NCBI RefSeq assembly: GCF_008389435.1
Contig: NZ_VUYS01000007.1
Span: forward strand, 86,391-128,143
DNA from: Candidatus Nitrosocosmicus agrestis
Lineage (GTDB): Archaea > Thermoproteota > Nitrososphaeria > Nitrososphaerales > Nitrososphaeraceae
Direction of reading: 5' to 3'
DNA length: 41,753 bases
Part shown: piece by piece, positions 26,301 through 35,604 of the stretch
Layout: every line of letters starts with the position of its first letter
How positions within the stretch are numbered: the first letter of the stretch is position 1
Notes under the pieces: generated by a model
Database searches by the model: none
What the model was told of the DNA's origin: nothing
What the model saw: the letters and a program-made list of their open reading frames with translations, nothing else
Position numbers and translations under genes: made by a program

Positions 26301-26912
26301 TTACGGATAAGGCACGCCGACCATGTTTACGGTTGCACCTGGTGCTGTTATTACTGTTACAAATACTGTAACTCTGGCTCCAAAAGCATTTGAGATAGAA
26401 AGAGTTTCTCCAGCATCAGCACCAATACATCCCAAGTCCATACCGGTTTGCTCAGGGACATCAAGAACCAATCCATCCATCGGATGTCCTTCTGATCCTC
26501 TGCCCTGAAACTGACTTGCAGGTGTTATTATTTGAACACCGCCATGAAATACTTCAACATTTCTAGCCCATATGCAAGTCTGAAAATCCGAGCTACTGGA
26601 TATATCAACACTTTGTTCCCAATCTCCAAGCCCAAAATAGCCACGAGCTATATTGTCCCCAAGAGGTAGAAAATATCTATATACCGAGGATGATGATATC
26701 AAATTATTCGTCTCATTGTTATTTAGGATCGTTTCGTTTGCTGCAGATGTATTATCATGAGGTTCGTTGGTGGTTCCTAACAACTGTAGCAAATTTGATT
26801 GATCTCCTACTTTTGTCGAATTATCTGTTGCTAAAGCCATGGAACTTGTTAAATTTGTCATACTTAGAAAAGAAATTAATAAAATGCAAATTATTGTCAT
26901 TGACTTAAACAT
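26301..26912 (-). CDS. Secreted hypothetical protein
   Basis: The 203-aa product has a signal peptide (MTIICILLISFLSMTNLTSSMALA), then a Ser/Thr/Asn-rich linker with several sequons, and a compact C-terminal domain of about 130 residues. That domain contains FLPLGDNIARGYFGLGDWEQ, TCIWARNVEVFHGGVQIITP and GMDLGCIGADAGETLSIS. Two cysteines could pair. The family is not recognised. ATG 26912 is chosen over GTG 26918, because TATATA lies at -28 to -23 from it, as for a leaderless message. Confidence 0.72.
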   Translation of the reverse strand: MFKSMTIICILLISFLSMTNLTSSMALATDNSTKVGDQSNLLQLLGTTNEPHDNTSAANETILNNNETNNLISSSSVYRYFLPLGDNIARGYFGLGDWEQSVDISSSSDFQTCIWARNVEVFHGGVQIITPASQFQGRGSEGHPMDGLVLDVPEQTGMDLGCIGADAGETLSISNAFGARVTVFVTVITAPGATVNMVGVPYP

Positions 26913-27593
26913 AATCACGGGTATAATGCTGTTCTATATAACCTTTTAAGATAAAATCATCCTAGTTAATTTTGCGAGAATATTCCAAAATTAATTTTCT
27001 CTAAATCATAGTAAAGAAAAGAAAGAAATGTACTTATACAAAGATAGTTCTCAACCTTCTTTTTATGTCTTATAAAGATTTTATGAGCCTGTTATATCAT
27101 GAGTTAGTAAGTTCGTTCTACATGTGCCTAGGGAGAATGTTTTATGATTTAGTATCGATTTTTCGTTCTATCTTTTTTCATTTACTTCTCCACCATTTTA
27201 ATTGACAAATTGAGTGAATGCATTGTTTAGCGATATAACATAGAAAGATTTATTGTGTTTTAATGACTGGGCTTTGGTCCTATAACTGGCGGTTAAATTG
27301 AAGGACTAATGTTGTCTTATCTATCATAGTATAATGATGTGAATGCAAGAAAGGGATTCAAATCTCATATGACCAAATTTATTAATAAACAAACAAAAAT
27401 TGTATCTAATATTATCATAATAGAACGAATACATTTGATAATATTTTTGTCGTGGTGTGAGAATTCTTATATAAAATTTAATATAAAAATGTCAAAACGT
27501 AGAATTATTTTAAAAAAATAAAAGGACTGTAAGTATTTTTTCTGCATAACATAAAACCTTAAGTAATATTAAATCTTAGATATTGTGATTAAT
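26913..27593. other. Intergenic region with one family 2 fragment
   Basis: GAATGCAAGAAAGGGATTCA followed by AATCTCAT at 27341-27368 matches the family 2 element at 10.70 kb. Otherwise only promoter-like A/T-rich DNA is seen, including a TAATATTAAATC tract 20-31 bases before the next ATG. Confidence 0.4.
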
Positions 27594-28064
27594 ATGCAAT
27601 TAATTACAATAAATCACAAAGACTATGGATTTGAATATCAAAGGCAATCATCTATTCTAAGCAATGACAATTCACATAGAAGAACAATTGGCATAGTGAT
27701 AGCACTATCTTCCTTATTGTTAGTGATAACCTGTGTGACAGGAAGTATTTCACTACCCAATATTAGTTTGGGATCTATTTTTGATCCCTTACCAGTTTAT
27801 AAGAACGGTGCTGGAGCCATCAATGGATATATAGTTGCAGCAGCTGGTGAATCTACTCTCGGAACAATTATGGTTGCAGCAGCTCAAAGTGATCACTTTA
27901 CGACAGTAAGTACCGCATTAGGACCAGATGGAAAATATATTTTTGAAGATTTGAAACCTGGAAAATATATAATAATTGCTTTCCTCCCGGATGGCAACTT
28001 TAGAGTTATGAACAATATACAAGTTCACCCTAATACAGTGCAGACATTAACCTTCAAAATCTAA
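27594..28064 (+). CDS. Membrane-anchored carboxypeptidase-regulatory-like (transthyretin-fold) protein
   Basis: The 156-aa product has a cytoplasmic tail of about 30 residues, one membrane helix (TIGIVIALSSLLLVITCVTG) and an extracellular domain. GAINGYIVAAAGESTLGTIM opens the domain, and LGPDGKYIFEDLKPGKYIII plus VHPNTVQTLTFKI are the hallmark strands of the CarboxypepD_reg/TTR-like beta sandwich. This fold usually serves adhesion, scaffolding or surface display. ATG 27594 is preferred to the in-frame GTG 27585. No neighbour is close enough for an operon. Confidence 0.75.
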   Translation: MQLITINHKDYGFEYQRQSSILSNDNSHRRTIGIVIALSSLLLVITCVTGSISLPNISLGSIFDPLPVYKNGAGAINGYIVAAAGESTLGTIMVAAAQSDHFTTVSTALGPDGKYIFEDLKPGKYIIIAFLPDGNFRVMNNIQVHPNTVQTLTFKI

Positions 28065-28214
28065 TTTTTTTCTGATAAGATATTAATCAAAGTTAAAATC
28101 CATTAACAAGATATGATTCAGAATCCACATTAAAGGTCTGATAACTTCCTGAAGCCCATCATGCCTGATCCCAATCAATTCAAAAATACAATTATATTTT
28201 TTTATACTCTGGTA

Positions 28215-28350
28215 TCACCTTACGACTGCTTGATATGTAAACAAGTTTCATCCTCTCCACAGTAAAGATTGTTGGCAAAAGTAGAGATTACGGTAAAAAT
28301 TCTTTTAAGTATGATTCCAAGATTATATGATATGGTTTTAAATAACAAAC
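28215..28350 (+). repeat. Decayed copy of the extended family 1 repeat
   Basis: It shares, in order, ATATGTAAACAA, CCTCTCCACAGTAAAGATTG, TCTTTTAAGTATGATTCCA and GATTATATGATATGGTTTTA with the copy at 17985-18110. The T-loop and acceptor-like parts have been lost. Confidence 0.55.
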
Positions 28351-28689
28351 TTCCTATGGTATGAGTAAATAAAATATAAGGTATAATTTCACTTTCGATT
28401 CATCTGCTATTTACTAACTTTGGAGATTTATCAAGTTTTGGATATTTTGTCGTTGAACAAAATATCAACTAACACTTGTCAATTGTTTTATGCTCTCCGG
28501 ATAGAGTGATTGAGAACAATTATTAATTACTCTTTACAATTTGTTTCCGATAATGACGATTATCAAGATACTAAACTACTATCTTGGTCTGTAGATTATC
28601 TTTAATATATATAATCATCGGAATACATTTGACCATTTCCGTATGGCCCCCTATATTGTTTCTGGAATTCTCTTGTACCTGGCAGTTAA

Positions 28690-29165
28690 TGTAATTACTT
28701 GAGCCTAATATTCCTTCAAACGATGGCGGGGATGGTAGAGGATTAGATGGAATAACTGTTATTGTTACACTATCAGGTTCGCTTCTTATTTATAATTCGT
28801 TGGTAACAATTAGTTAAGAGATTATAATACTTTGTACGTGTATATTAGGTGCAGTGAATATTGGATTTACCGAAGTTGAATTGCTTAGAGAAACAGCAAA
28901 TCCACTTGTCTGTGTCCATTGACATGTTAGTGTACCATCTGAAGAATCAGAACTAGTAAGTTCATCTAACGTTACGGTGGCATCAGACTCTACAGCTTGT
29001 TTAGGATCTGCATTTGATTTAAGAGATGGTTCATCTTCTAGAACACATACATATATATCTGGCCTAATCCAAAATCGATGATTGTTATTACGTATATTTC
29101 CTCATTGCTTGAGTTGTACTCCAAGCTACTTGATGAAGCAGTTACCTCTATAAGGATAGCAACAA
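28690..29165 (-). pseudogene. PKD/REJ-type Ig-domain surface protein pseudogene
   Basis: On the minus strand, EDEPSLKSNADPKQAVESDA runs on as TVTLDELTSSDSSDGTLTCQ and WTQTSGFAVSLSNSTSVNPI, then FTAPN. This is the standard order of PKD/REJ repeats (NAGPDQ-VxEG-VTLDGS-SSDxDG-LTYxWxQTSGPxV-LS-T-xxPTFTAP). The continuation LIVTNEL then SEPDSVTITV is broken by two TAA stops (near 28815 and 28790), and a frameshift near 29042 separates the upstream part (VITIIDFGLGQIYMYV). It is a fragment of a larger surface protein; the rest of 28370-29565 holds no intact gene. Confidence 0.75.
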
Positions 29166-29565
29166 TATGTTCATACTTTTTCTAAATTGAAGAAAAGATA
29201 GCATTGGATCAGAAATGAAAAAATCAATATTGCGAAAAGTATTCCACTACAATTCATTCAACCTCATTATTGTAACATCACGATATAATAATGAGATACC
29301 ATAATTCAGATTTTTATGAAAAGTATAATATACTATTAAAAATTCCAACTTAGTTACTAAAAAAGGGATGACATTATATTTATAGGATTAGACAAGTAAA
29401 CAATTTACATACTACCTTATTTGCATAGTATACTGAACTCGATCTCATTCCTAAAGTAAAATTTCATCAAATACTTTAAAAATATACTCAAAAATTAATG
29501 ATGATAACTTTCTCGATAGATAAGAATACTACTAGCTATATAACATTCAAAGCCATATGTAATTT

Positions 29566-30693
29566 ATGAAGTATCAACTATTGGGCAAAAGTGGACTTAG
29601 AGTCTCTGAGCTCTGCCTTGGGGCCATGACATTTGGGGAAGAATGGGGATGGGGATCCGCTAAGGAGGAAAGCCACGAAATATTCAATTCCTATGTAGAC
29701 GCTGGTGGCAATTTTATTGATACTGCTAATAAATATACCGAAGGTACCAGTGAAAAATATATTGGTGAATTTATAGCCGGTGACAGAGACAGATATGTTT
29801 TAGCAACAAAATATACAGCTAATACAAGAAATGGAGATCCTAATGCAGGTGGAAATCAACGCAAAAACATGGTGCAATCAGTGGAAGCAAGTTTAAAGAG
29901 GTTGAAAACAGACTATATCGATCTATTTTGGGTTCATGCATGGGATCCACTCACACCAATTGAAGAAACTATACGATCGTTAGATGACATGGTAAAAGCG
30001 GGGAAGATTTTATACATTGGCATCTCTGATGCTCCAGCTTGGATTATTTCTAAAGCCAATACATTGGCAAATCTAAAAGGCTGGACTGAATTTGTAGGTT
30101 TGCAGATTCCCTATAGTCTAATTGAAAGAACTCCAGAAAGAGAATTGTTGCCAATGGCTAGTGCTTTGGATATAGGAGTAACTGCATGGTCTCCTTTAGG
30201 TGGCGGTGTTCTTACAGGTAAATACAGTAAAAACAAAGAAGTACAACAATTACAAAATACCTCTTCCTCTAGTAGCTATGCAACAAAAGAAGGTCATAGC
30301 AGATTAGAAGTTCAAAACGAATTGGCAGAAAGGTACCTTAATGATAGGAACATGTTAATTGCTCAAGAGGTTAGTAGGATAGCAAAGGAAATAGGATGTA
30401 GTGCATCACAAGTAGCTTTAAACTGGATAAGACAACAGAGTATGATTGGAGATTGTGGAAAAAACAAAATAATACCAATTATTGGATCAAGAAAAATATC
30501 CCAAATTAAGGATAATCTGGCATGTCTAGAATTTGAACTGACAAGTGAACAAATGAATATGTTAAATCAAGTTAGTAAGATAGAACTAGGTTTTCCTTAT
30601 GATTTTCTAAACTCCAAAAGATTGAAGGATATTATTTATGGTGGTACTTATTCATTGATTCGAAACAATAAAGTAATAGAAGAAGAACATTGA
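29566..30693 (+). CDS. Aldo/keto reductase
   Basis: This is a (beta/alpha)8 NADPH-dependent oxidoreductase of 375 aa. The catalytic tetrad is Asp52 (FIDTANKYTEG), Tyr57, Lys82 (VLATKY) and His124 (FWVHAWD). The N-terminal MKYQLLGKSGLRVSELCLGA is typical of bacterial/archaeal AKRs of the YajO/Tas group. The cofactor end carries IIPIIGSRKISQIKDNL, the usual phosphate-binding segment. TATATAAC at -29 to -22 supports a leaderless ATG 29566. The natural carbonyl substrate is unknown; such enzymes usually detoxify aldehydes. It stands alone. Confidence 0.93.
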   Translation: MKYQLLGKSGLRVSELCLGAMTFGEEWGWGSAKEESHEIFNSYVDAGGNFIDTANKYTEGTSEKYIGEFIAGDRDRYVLATKYTANTRNGDPNAGGNQRKNMVQSVEASLKRLKTDYIDLFWVHAWDPLTPIEETIRSLDDMVKAGKILYIGISDAPAWIISKANTLANLKGWTEFVGLQIPYSLIERTPERELLPMASALDIGVTAWSPLGGGVLTGKYSKNKEVQQLQNTSSSSSYATKEGHSRLEVQNELAERYLNDRNMLIAQEVSRIAKEIGCSASQVALNWIRQQSMIGDCGKNKIIPIIGSRKISQIKDNLACLEFELTSEQMNMLNQVSKIELGFPYDFLNSKRLKDIIYGGTYSLIRNNKVIEEEH

Positions 30694-31308
30694 TTCGTAT
30701 CGCTGCCCATTATATTATTAAGACGGTAATATCAAACCATATTGTATGGAAGCCTTTACACTTTACTTTTACTTTCATTTATTATTTACTGAGTGAGTTG
30801 TAAATTTAACCCCTAACCTCCCTATGTTAGACAAATTCCTTACCGGTATATAATTATCATTGAAAGACTGCTCAAAAATATCTTAATTCATGAATTATTA
30901 ACCCGTAAATATTTGACTTCCCTGTAGGAACAATGTTCAAATCCCTCGCCTCACGTATGCTACGAGTTCAAACGATTCTGCAGGAAGATATTTTAGATCA
31001 ATGTCTGTTAGCGAGATCGACTTTTGTTAATGTATCCATTTCCAAATCAAAAAGATTAATTTGATGACTCCACGATCATGGCATGTATGGCTTTCAAATT
31101 TTCATAGAAATTGTAAATCTTTCATGGAATTAACCAAACAGGACATGTTTGAATTTCTAAATAGCCCAAGAAATATGAAAGCAAATGTAAGCATATTGTA
31201 TAGAGATAATTAAAACAAAAAGAATTTGGGAAAAAGAGAGTATTTTTTCAAATAAATTGAATCAGATTTTGAATTGTTACTAGGTAGTGGAAGAAGATAA
31301 TAACTGTC
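30694..31308. other. Gene-free interval with two tRNA-like repeat fragments
   Basis: At 30921-30953 GTTCAAATCCCTCGCC is a family 2-like T arm. At 31061-31100 TTGATGACTCCACGATCATG then GCATGTATGG is a family 1 copy sharing the TTGATGACTCCACGAT block with 16.94 kb. Nothing else is supported. Confidence 0.45.
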
Positions 31309-32100
31309 TCATGTAACTTCTAAAACAAAGTCTGCAGTTACTACTTCATTTTGATGTTGGAATTGTCCCCATACTTTATACAAACCTGGGTATGGAAATA
31401 CCGTGCTAAAGGTAATCGCGGGTCCACCTTTCCAACTAGAGCTTACTTCTTCATTTGGATGGACATGCAAGAATTCCTTCAAGTTACTATTTATTATTAC
31501 ACTATGGTCTCCAGCTCCCATTAGAGGAGTCAAATTTGTAATTGGTTTTGAATTCTGGTCCAATATAACAAATTCGATATTAATCACTTTATTTGACTTA
31601 ATTTCCTTTGGAATGATTAATTTGACCTTATGGTCTTTGTCTACTTGTTTGATAAACTGTCTTCCCTTTGTGATATATGTTGGTTTATAAGCATTACCTA
31701 TCATATTGTCCAGTTTAAAGGTAACAAGCGTCTGATTTCCGTTCTTTGGCTTGAAGTCCACCCATATTTTGTATTTCCCAGTTGCAGGAAATTGGTGAAA
31801 GACGGTAAATTTACCTTCGTTATCGTCAAAGATAGGATGAATATGAGAAAAGTATGATAGGTCTTCAGATACAATAATAACATGCATTAATTTCTCATGA
31901 ACAAGATCAAACTTCTTTATTCTTTTTTCTGTTTGATTTTTGTTTATCTGGATAGTAATCAAAGTAGGTTGTCCTGCTTTCGGAATAACAGGTTCGTAGT
32001 TGTGACTTGCAGTATAAGGTATTTGGTTAGGTTCATGTCTACTAGGAGTATGATGATGAATAGGCTGAACATTACTATTTGTTTCAAGTTGTGTTATCAT
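31309..32100 (-). CDS. His-rich YtkA/FixH-like protein, probably copper-linked
   Basis: The 263-aa product appears to have two similar halves of Ig/cupredoxin-like beta structure. The first holds HEKLMHVIIVSEDLSYFSHI-HP and FHQFPATGKYKIWVDF; the second holds GDHSVIINSNLKEFLHVHPN and TVFPYPGLYKVWGQF. The pairs H-x-HP and HVHP, with an N-terminal HHH, suggest metal binding; YtkA-like domains occur with copper and redox systems. ATG 32100 is chosen because the TATATTT box lies at -28 to -22; a GTG at 32121 would overlap it. From this start there is no signal peptide, which is odd for the family. It is divergent from the YHS gene, with shared operator-like sites. Confidence 0.72.
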   Translation of the reverse strand: MITQLETNSNVQPIHHHTPSRHEPNQIPYTASHNYEPVIPKAGQPTLITIQINKNQTEKRIKKFDLVHEKLMHVIIVSEDLSYFSHIHPIFDDNEGKFTVFHQFPATGKYKIWVDFKPKNGNQTLVTFKLDNMIGNAYKPTYITKGRQFIKQVDKDHKVKLIIPKEIKSNKVINIEFVILDQNSKPITNLTPLMGAGDHSVIINSNLKEFLHVHPNEEVSSSWKGGPAITFSTVFPYPGLYKVWGQFQHQNEVVTADFVLEVT

Positions 32101-32120
32101 ACTACAACACAAGCTAAACA

Positions 32121-32130
32121 CAAATATATT
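32121..32130 (-). promoter_or_regulatory. TATA box of the YtkA-like gene
   Basis: AATATATTTG on the minus strand, centred about 25 bases before ATG 32100. Operator-like site 1 begins 7 bp further upstream. Confidence 0.6.
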
Positions 32131-32137
32131 GATCTAG

Positions 32138-32153
32138 CTTTACAATTGTAAAG
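32138..32153. promoter_or_regulatory. Operator-like palindrome 1 (cop-box pattern TACANNTGTA)
   Basis: CTTTACAATTGTAAAG is a perfect 16-bp palindrome. Its core TACAATTGTA (32141-32150) fits the cop box TACANNTGTA bound by CopY-type copper repressors in Firmicutes. It sits 7 bp beyond the TATA box of the minus-strand gene. Confidence 0.7.
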
Positions 32154-32170
32154 AGCCAGAAATATGAACT

Positions 32171-32184
32171 TTTACATTTGTAAA
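32171..32184. promoter_or_regulatory. Operator-like palindrome 2 (cop-box pattern TACANNTGTA)
   Basis: TTTACATTTGTAAA has the same half sites as site 1 (TTTACA/TGTAAA), with centre TT instead of AT. Centre-to-centre spacing to site 1 is 32 bp, about three helical turns. It lies 9 bp before the TATA box (TTAAATATA, 32194-32202) of the YHS gene. Confidence 0.68.
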
Positions 32185-32221
32185 GTCTCAAAGTTAAATA
32201 TATTAATACTTATAGATAGAT

Positions 32222-32365
32222 ATGGCAAAAGACCCAGTTTGTAATATGAATGTGGATGAAAAAACTGCAAAACACGTATCAGAAATTAATGGCAACAAGA
32301 TATACTTATGTTCCGCTGCTTGCAAACAACAGCTAGAGCAAAATCCATCAAAGTATGGATACTGA
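32222..32365 (+). CDS. YHS-domain metal-binding protein, 47 aa
   Basis: The whole protein is one YHS domain: AKDPVCNMNVDE at the N-terminus, then NGNKIYLCSAACKQQLEQNP and SKYGY. The putative metal ligands are Cys7, Cys30 and Cys34. YHS domains occur at the N-termini of copper ATPases, in mercury/copper operons and as free small proteins that bind Cu or Zn in the cytoplasm. TTAAATATA at -28 to -20 supports a leaderless ATG 32222. Gene, promoter and palindromes suggest metal-controlled expression together with the divergent YtkA-like gene; that regulation is inference. Confidence 0.85.
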   Translation: MAKDPVCNMNVDEKTAKHVSEINGNKIYLCSAACKQQLEQNPSKYGY

Positions 32366-32429
32366 TACAAATCTTAAAGAATAAATGTTATTCATCTAAC
32401 TCAGATCTGTCCTTATATCCTTTTTTTAA

Positions 32430-32624
32430 TTACTCTATTCTACCATGGTATTTTTTGGCCATAGCCTGTTTTAAATAAAATACAACAAAAGAAGCATTCA
32501 TAATATTTATGAACTTTAGATCTTTAGGTTTACCAAATACTGTATCATCACAAAAATCAATACAATATTTTTAGCTAGACCGCTTGTAATTTTTATATTT
32601 TTCATCTACCTCATTTTTCCGCAT
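32430..32624 (-). pseudogene. Interrupted small gene of unknown function
   Basis: From ATG 32624 the frame gives 17 residues (MRKNEVDEKYKNYKRSS). It meets TAA at 32571-32573 and continues in the same frame for 46 protein-like residues: KYCIDFCDDTVFGKPKDLKF, then INIMNASFVVFYLKQAMAKK. Coherent sequence on both sides of the stop suggests a recently broken gene of about 64 aa, or a sequencing error. I do not recognise the family. The rest of 32625-33026 shows nothing. Confidence 0.45.
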
Positions 32625-33026
32625 TATTGTCATGAGTACTATTGTGAATATTCTTTCTCCTTTTTTGTATTCTCTTTCTGGTTAACTAATTTGTGAAGAC
32701 TGTTTTCGACTCCAATAGATTCTATCTTTCAAAATCAAATACTGCCAAAACCACATTAATAAATATGGGTTATTAGTCTCTCACACCTAGCTTTAACTGT
32801 AAGAGTTACTATTCTCGTATCTCTTGATATCTACTATCTTATTATTTTCTGTCATTCTCTATATTTGATTTGATAATAGATACGTCATTTGCATCAAAAA
32901 TAAGTGGCGTGAAATACAAATTCAATGGTTCACAGGACATATTAATTTCAATTAATAGATAAAATAGATAATCAATCGATTGCAACGCTATAGCACTTTG
33001 ATGATTGACGTACTAAAATTTATGTT

Positions 33027-33458
33027 TTATTTCCTATCTGAAATATATGAAAAAGAATATGAGCCTTTAGTAATCCAACCGTCATCTTTAGACAGGACAA
33101 ACCATGTCACAAAATAATCACCTGATACTATTTTGGATTTATTCAAAGATACGGTGAGTTCTTTTTCGGACTTTCCTATTTTGAGATCATTATTATCGAT
33201 TCTCGTTCCATTATAATCTGTGACCCGAATAGTACTAGCATCTGATTCAGGTCGTTCATTAAAAGTAATAGATATCTTGTCAGGTATTGTTGTAGTTGAA
33301 TTTATAATTTGATTAGGAAGGGGTTTAAAGGCAATAGGAATTGCATGTCCACTAACTGATACAAATGATATATAATTTCCTATAAAATATAATCCAGTAA
33401 CCACTAAAACGACAAGGAAAATCTTGTAATTTTTTCTAATTATTTTTAAAAAAGCCAT
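33027..33458 (-). CDS. CopC-like copper-binding protein, membrane-anchored
   Basis: The 143-aa product has an N-terminal membrane segment (IFLVVLVVTGLYFIGNYI) followed by a CopC beta-sandwich: GHAIPIAFKPLPNQIINSTT then TIPDKISITFNERPESDAST, and at the end GDYFVTWFVLSKDDGWITKG then SYSFSY. His38, just after the membrane segment, matches the N-terminal copper-ligand His of CopC. The C-terminal DGH-type ligand of many CopC proteins is DGW here, so only part of the usual site is present. It probably works outside the cell in copper binding. No CopD is adjacent, but the YHS and YtkA-like genes are within 1.5 kb. Confidence 0.82.
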   Translation of the reverse strand: MAFLKIIRKNYKIFLVVLVVTGLYFIGNYISFVSVSGHAIPIAFKPLPNQIINSTTTIPDKISITFNERPESDASTIRVTDYNGTRIDNNDLKIGKSEKELTVSLNKSKIVSGDYFVTWFVLSKDDGWITKGSYSFSYISDRK

Positions 33459-33709
33459 TTCCCAAATTTTTTGTAAAAAGACATAATAATAATTTTTAAT
33501 TATATATCCACATCAGTACAGTTTATAAATTTTATTTATCAAGTCTATGATATTTTCTCTTTGATTAGTTCAAAAAGACTGTTTTTAAGTTAAATTTTGA
33601 TACTTGCAATTTCAAATCACATACAATAAACTATCTTTGAATTACTGGAAATGACCACAAATTCATTAAGTTGATACTATTAATAGCGAATTTTCACGCT
33701 AATAAAATA

Positions 33710-33895
33710 CTAATATCTATTCCTATTCCAAACTACTCCTCTTCTCCTAAAATAATAACCCATTAAAACTAACACTATGATTATGCCTATTAGTGAAAAA
33801 GGAAATGGAATGAACAGTGAAATTAATAAACTTATTCCTATTGATATTCCAATCCACACAAGTTGATTGAGAATAAATTCTCTAGTATTGCTCAT
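33710..33895 (-). CDS. Small two-helix membrane protein
   Basis: The 61-aa product has two hydrophobic helices (VWIGISIGISLLISLFIPF and LIGIIIVLVLMGYYF) and a basic tail RRRGVVWNRNRY, which gives a hairpin with a cytoplasmic C-terminus. No family is recognised. ATG 33895. It lies downstream of nothing and upstream of the CopC-like gene by 250 bases, so co-transcription is doubtful. Confidence 0.6.
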   Translation of the reverse strand: MSNTREFILNQLVWIGISIGISLLISLFIPFPFSLIGIIIVLVLMGYYFRRRGVVWNRNRY

Positions 33896-34444
33896 TATTA
33901 TTAAAGTATAGCATATTTTTTAAAGTACGGATACTCAACCTCTGTCAGAATAATCGGCCAAAATAGATCCCACAAGTTATCGAGTTTTAGTGTAATTAAA
34001 CATACATTCATACACAATAGAAGATATTTTAAACCGAAGTTATTAACTAATAATTTTATTTTTTCGTAATCTCTTGGATGAATCAACAGTTAATGATCTG
34101 ACTTTATGTCATAAAGTCTCATAATAACGATACAACATCTGATCCTCCTTTAATGTATAGATCATTGAAGGAAATGTTTCCAGTTTACAGAAAGAAAGAG
34201 AGAAAGAGAGAAGGTGAGGTCATCAAATAGGTATCCTGTATTTTTATCTCAGTGAGAGCCAGCTAACCTTATTGCTCAGCAAAATATATTCAATGAGAGC
34301 TCTGTAGGCAAAAAATTCTAAATGTATTAAATATTCGCTATAATGATTGAATTTGGTAATTTAAAAGATATTTAATGAAAATTTGAATGTTATTAATTAT
34401 ATCGATATACTGGAGTATTTGAAATTGCAAAGTTATTAAGCAAA
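33896..34444. other. Intergenic, purine tract only
   Basis: No convincing gene. A short purine-rich run (AGAAAGAAAGAGAGAAAGAG) lies at about 34191-34210. Confidence 0.4.
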
Positions 34445-34657
34445 TCATTCTACACTATTGTTAATTCTATCATTTCCTGTATTCCAAGGAGTGATAATTG
34501 AAGTAATGTTTTTTGTAGTCATTTCCTTAGTCCCAGAATTTGAATCGTTCTTGGGTGAATCTGTTTGAGCATTGGCATTTAATGTCCATACATCCATCGT
34601 TATCAAAATCATAATCACTATGATTAATGACGATATAGAAATTGATGAATGTTTCAT
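34445..34657 (-). CDS. Small secreted peptide, 70 aa
   Basis: It has a clear signal peptide (SISISSLIIVIMILITMDVWTLNANA), then about 40 polar residues with NxS/T sequons and no cysteine. The mature part is probably unstructured. ATG 34657 has TATATA about 28 bases upstream. Function unknown; it could be a surface-attached or degraded remnant protein. Confidence 0.55.
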   Translation of the reverse strand: MKHSSISISSLIIVIMILITMDVWTLNANAQTDSPKNDSNSGTKEMTTKNITSIITPWNTGNDRINNSVE

Positions 34658-35604
34658 TGTAAACTTACATGAAGAATATACTATATAACCGAGTTACATT
34701 CGTACAATAGATCTTTTTTTATAGTAAAAGCATTTTCTTAGTTTTCTCACACCATTCTCTTTGCAGTAAGTGTAGTAACCATTACGAAATAAAATACAAA
34801 AATAATATATAAATTTTAAATTAAATATTAAGTACGACAAGATATAATATTATTTAACAGTAATCAATTTTTAATTGACAAATTACGAATTAGAATTTAA
34901 ATTAATCTATCAGACTCCATTTTTCATACACATTTTTTAACGTAATATCTATTTATGAAATATTGCAACATAAAATATTTCAATTAAGAGACACAACTTT
35001 TCCTTCTTCTTCTCCCTCTTTCCTATCTCGAATTTTCAAATATTTTTATTTTATGATTTTGAGTATTGAAATTACCCAAAAAATAGTCGAGATGTTGAAA
35101 TACCTTAATATTATTATCTAAAGAACAATGTACATTACAATCAATCATAGGAAAGGATAGACTAATGTTTAATTATACTTTTATAAAAAAAGGATATTTC
35201 TCATCGACTTATTTTGCAGATACTTCACTTTCTTTAGGAATAGTAATAACGCTCTAATAGTTAAATTTAGACTCATGACTAACATTATTAGGTTTAAATT
35301 CCATCCCCTCCATGCCAATTAGTATTGACAAAGTTGATTACAGAAAATCCTGAGTATGGTCTTGCGATTATGCGGATGACAATATGATGTCGAGTTAAAA
35401 TAAGCAGAATGAAGCAAATAATCAAAGCAGCAAATTACGATAAGAAGGAGGAGAAGAAGAAGGAAAAATAAGAAACTAGACAGGAATCAAATTCGCTATA
35501 CCTGTATATCCAATTCGGATTATAAGAGAATAGTAAATGTAATAGTATTACTAATTATAGGTTCTAACAAGTTTGTTGTCTGCACATTGGCCCCAAGTAA
35601 AGGG
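34658..35604. other. Long gene-free interval with worn repeats
   Basis: About 950 A/T-rich bases. At 35291-35317 TTTAAATTCCATCCCCTCCA is a family 2 fragment, and at 35356-35395 CTTGCGATTATGCGG then GATGTCGAG is a family 1 fragment. A purine-rich run follows at 35443-35470. No ORF is supported. Confidence 0.4.

Noticed and set aside
32571-32573. Stop-codon recoding of the in-frame TAA
   Set aside because: Pyrrolysine uses TAG and selenocysteine uses TGA; no known archaeal recoding uses TAA, so a broken gene or error is simpler.
33901-34086. 61-codon minus-strand frame
   Set aside because: No motif or domain; likely chance in A/T-rich DNA.
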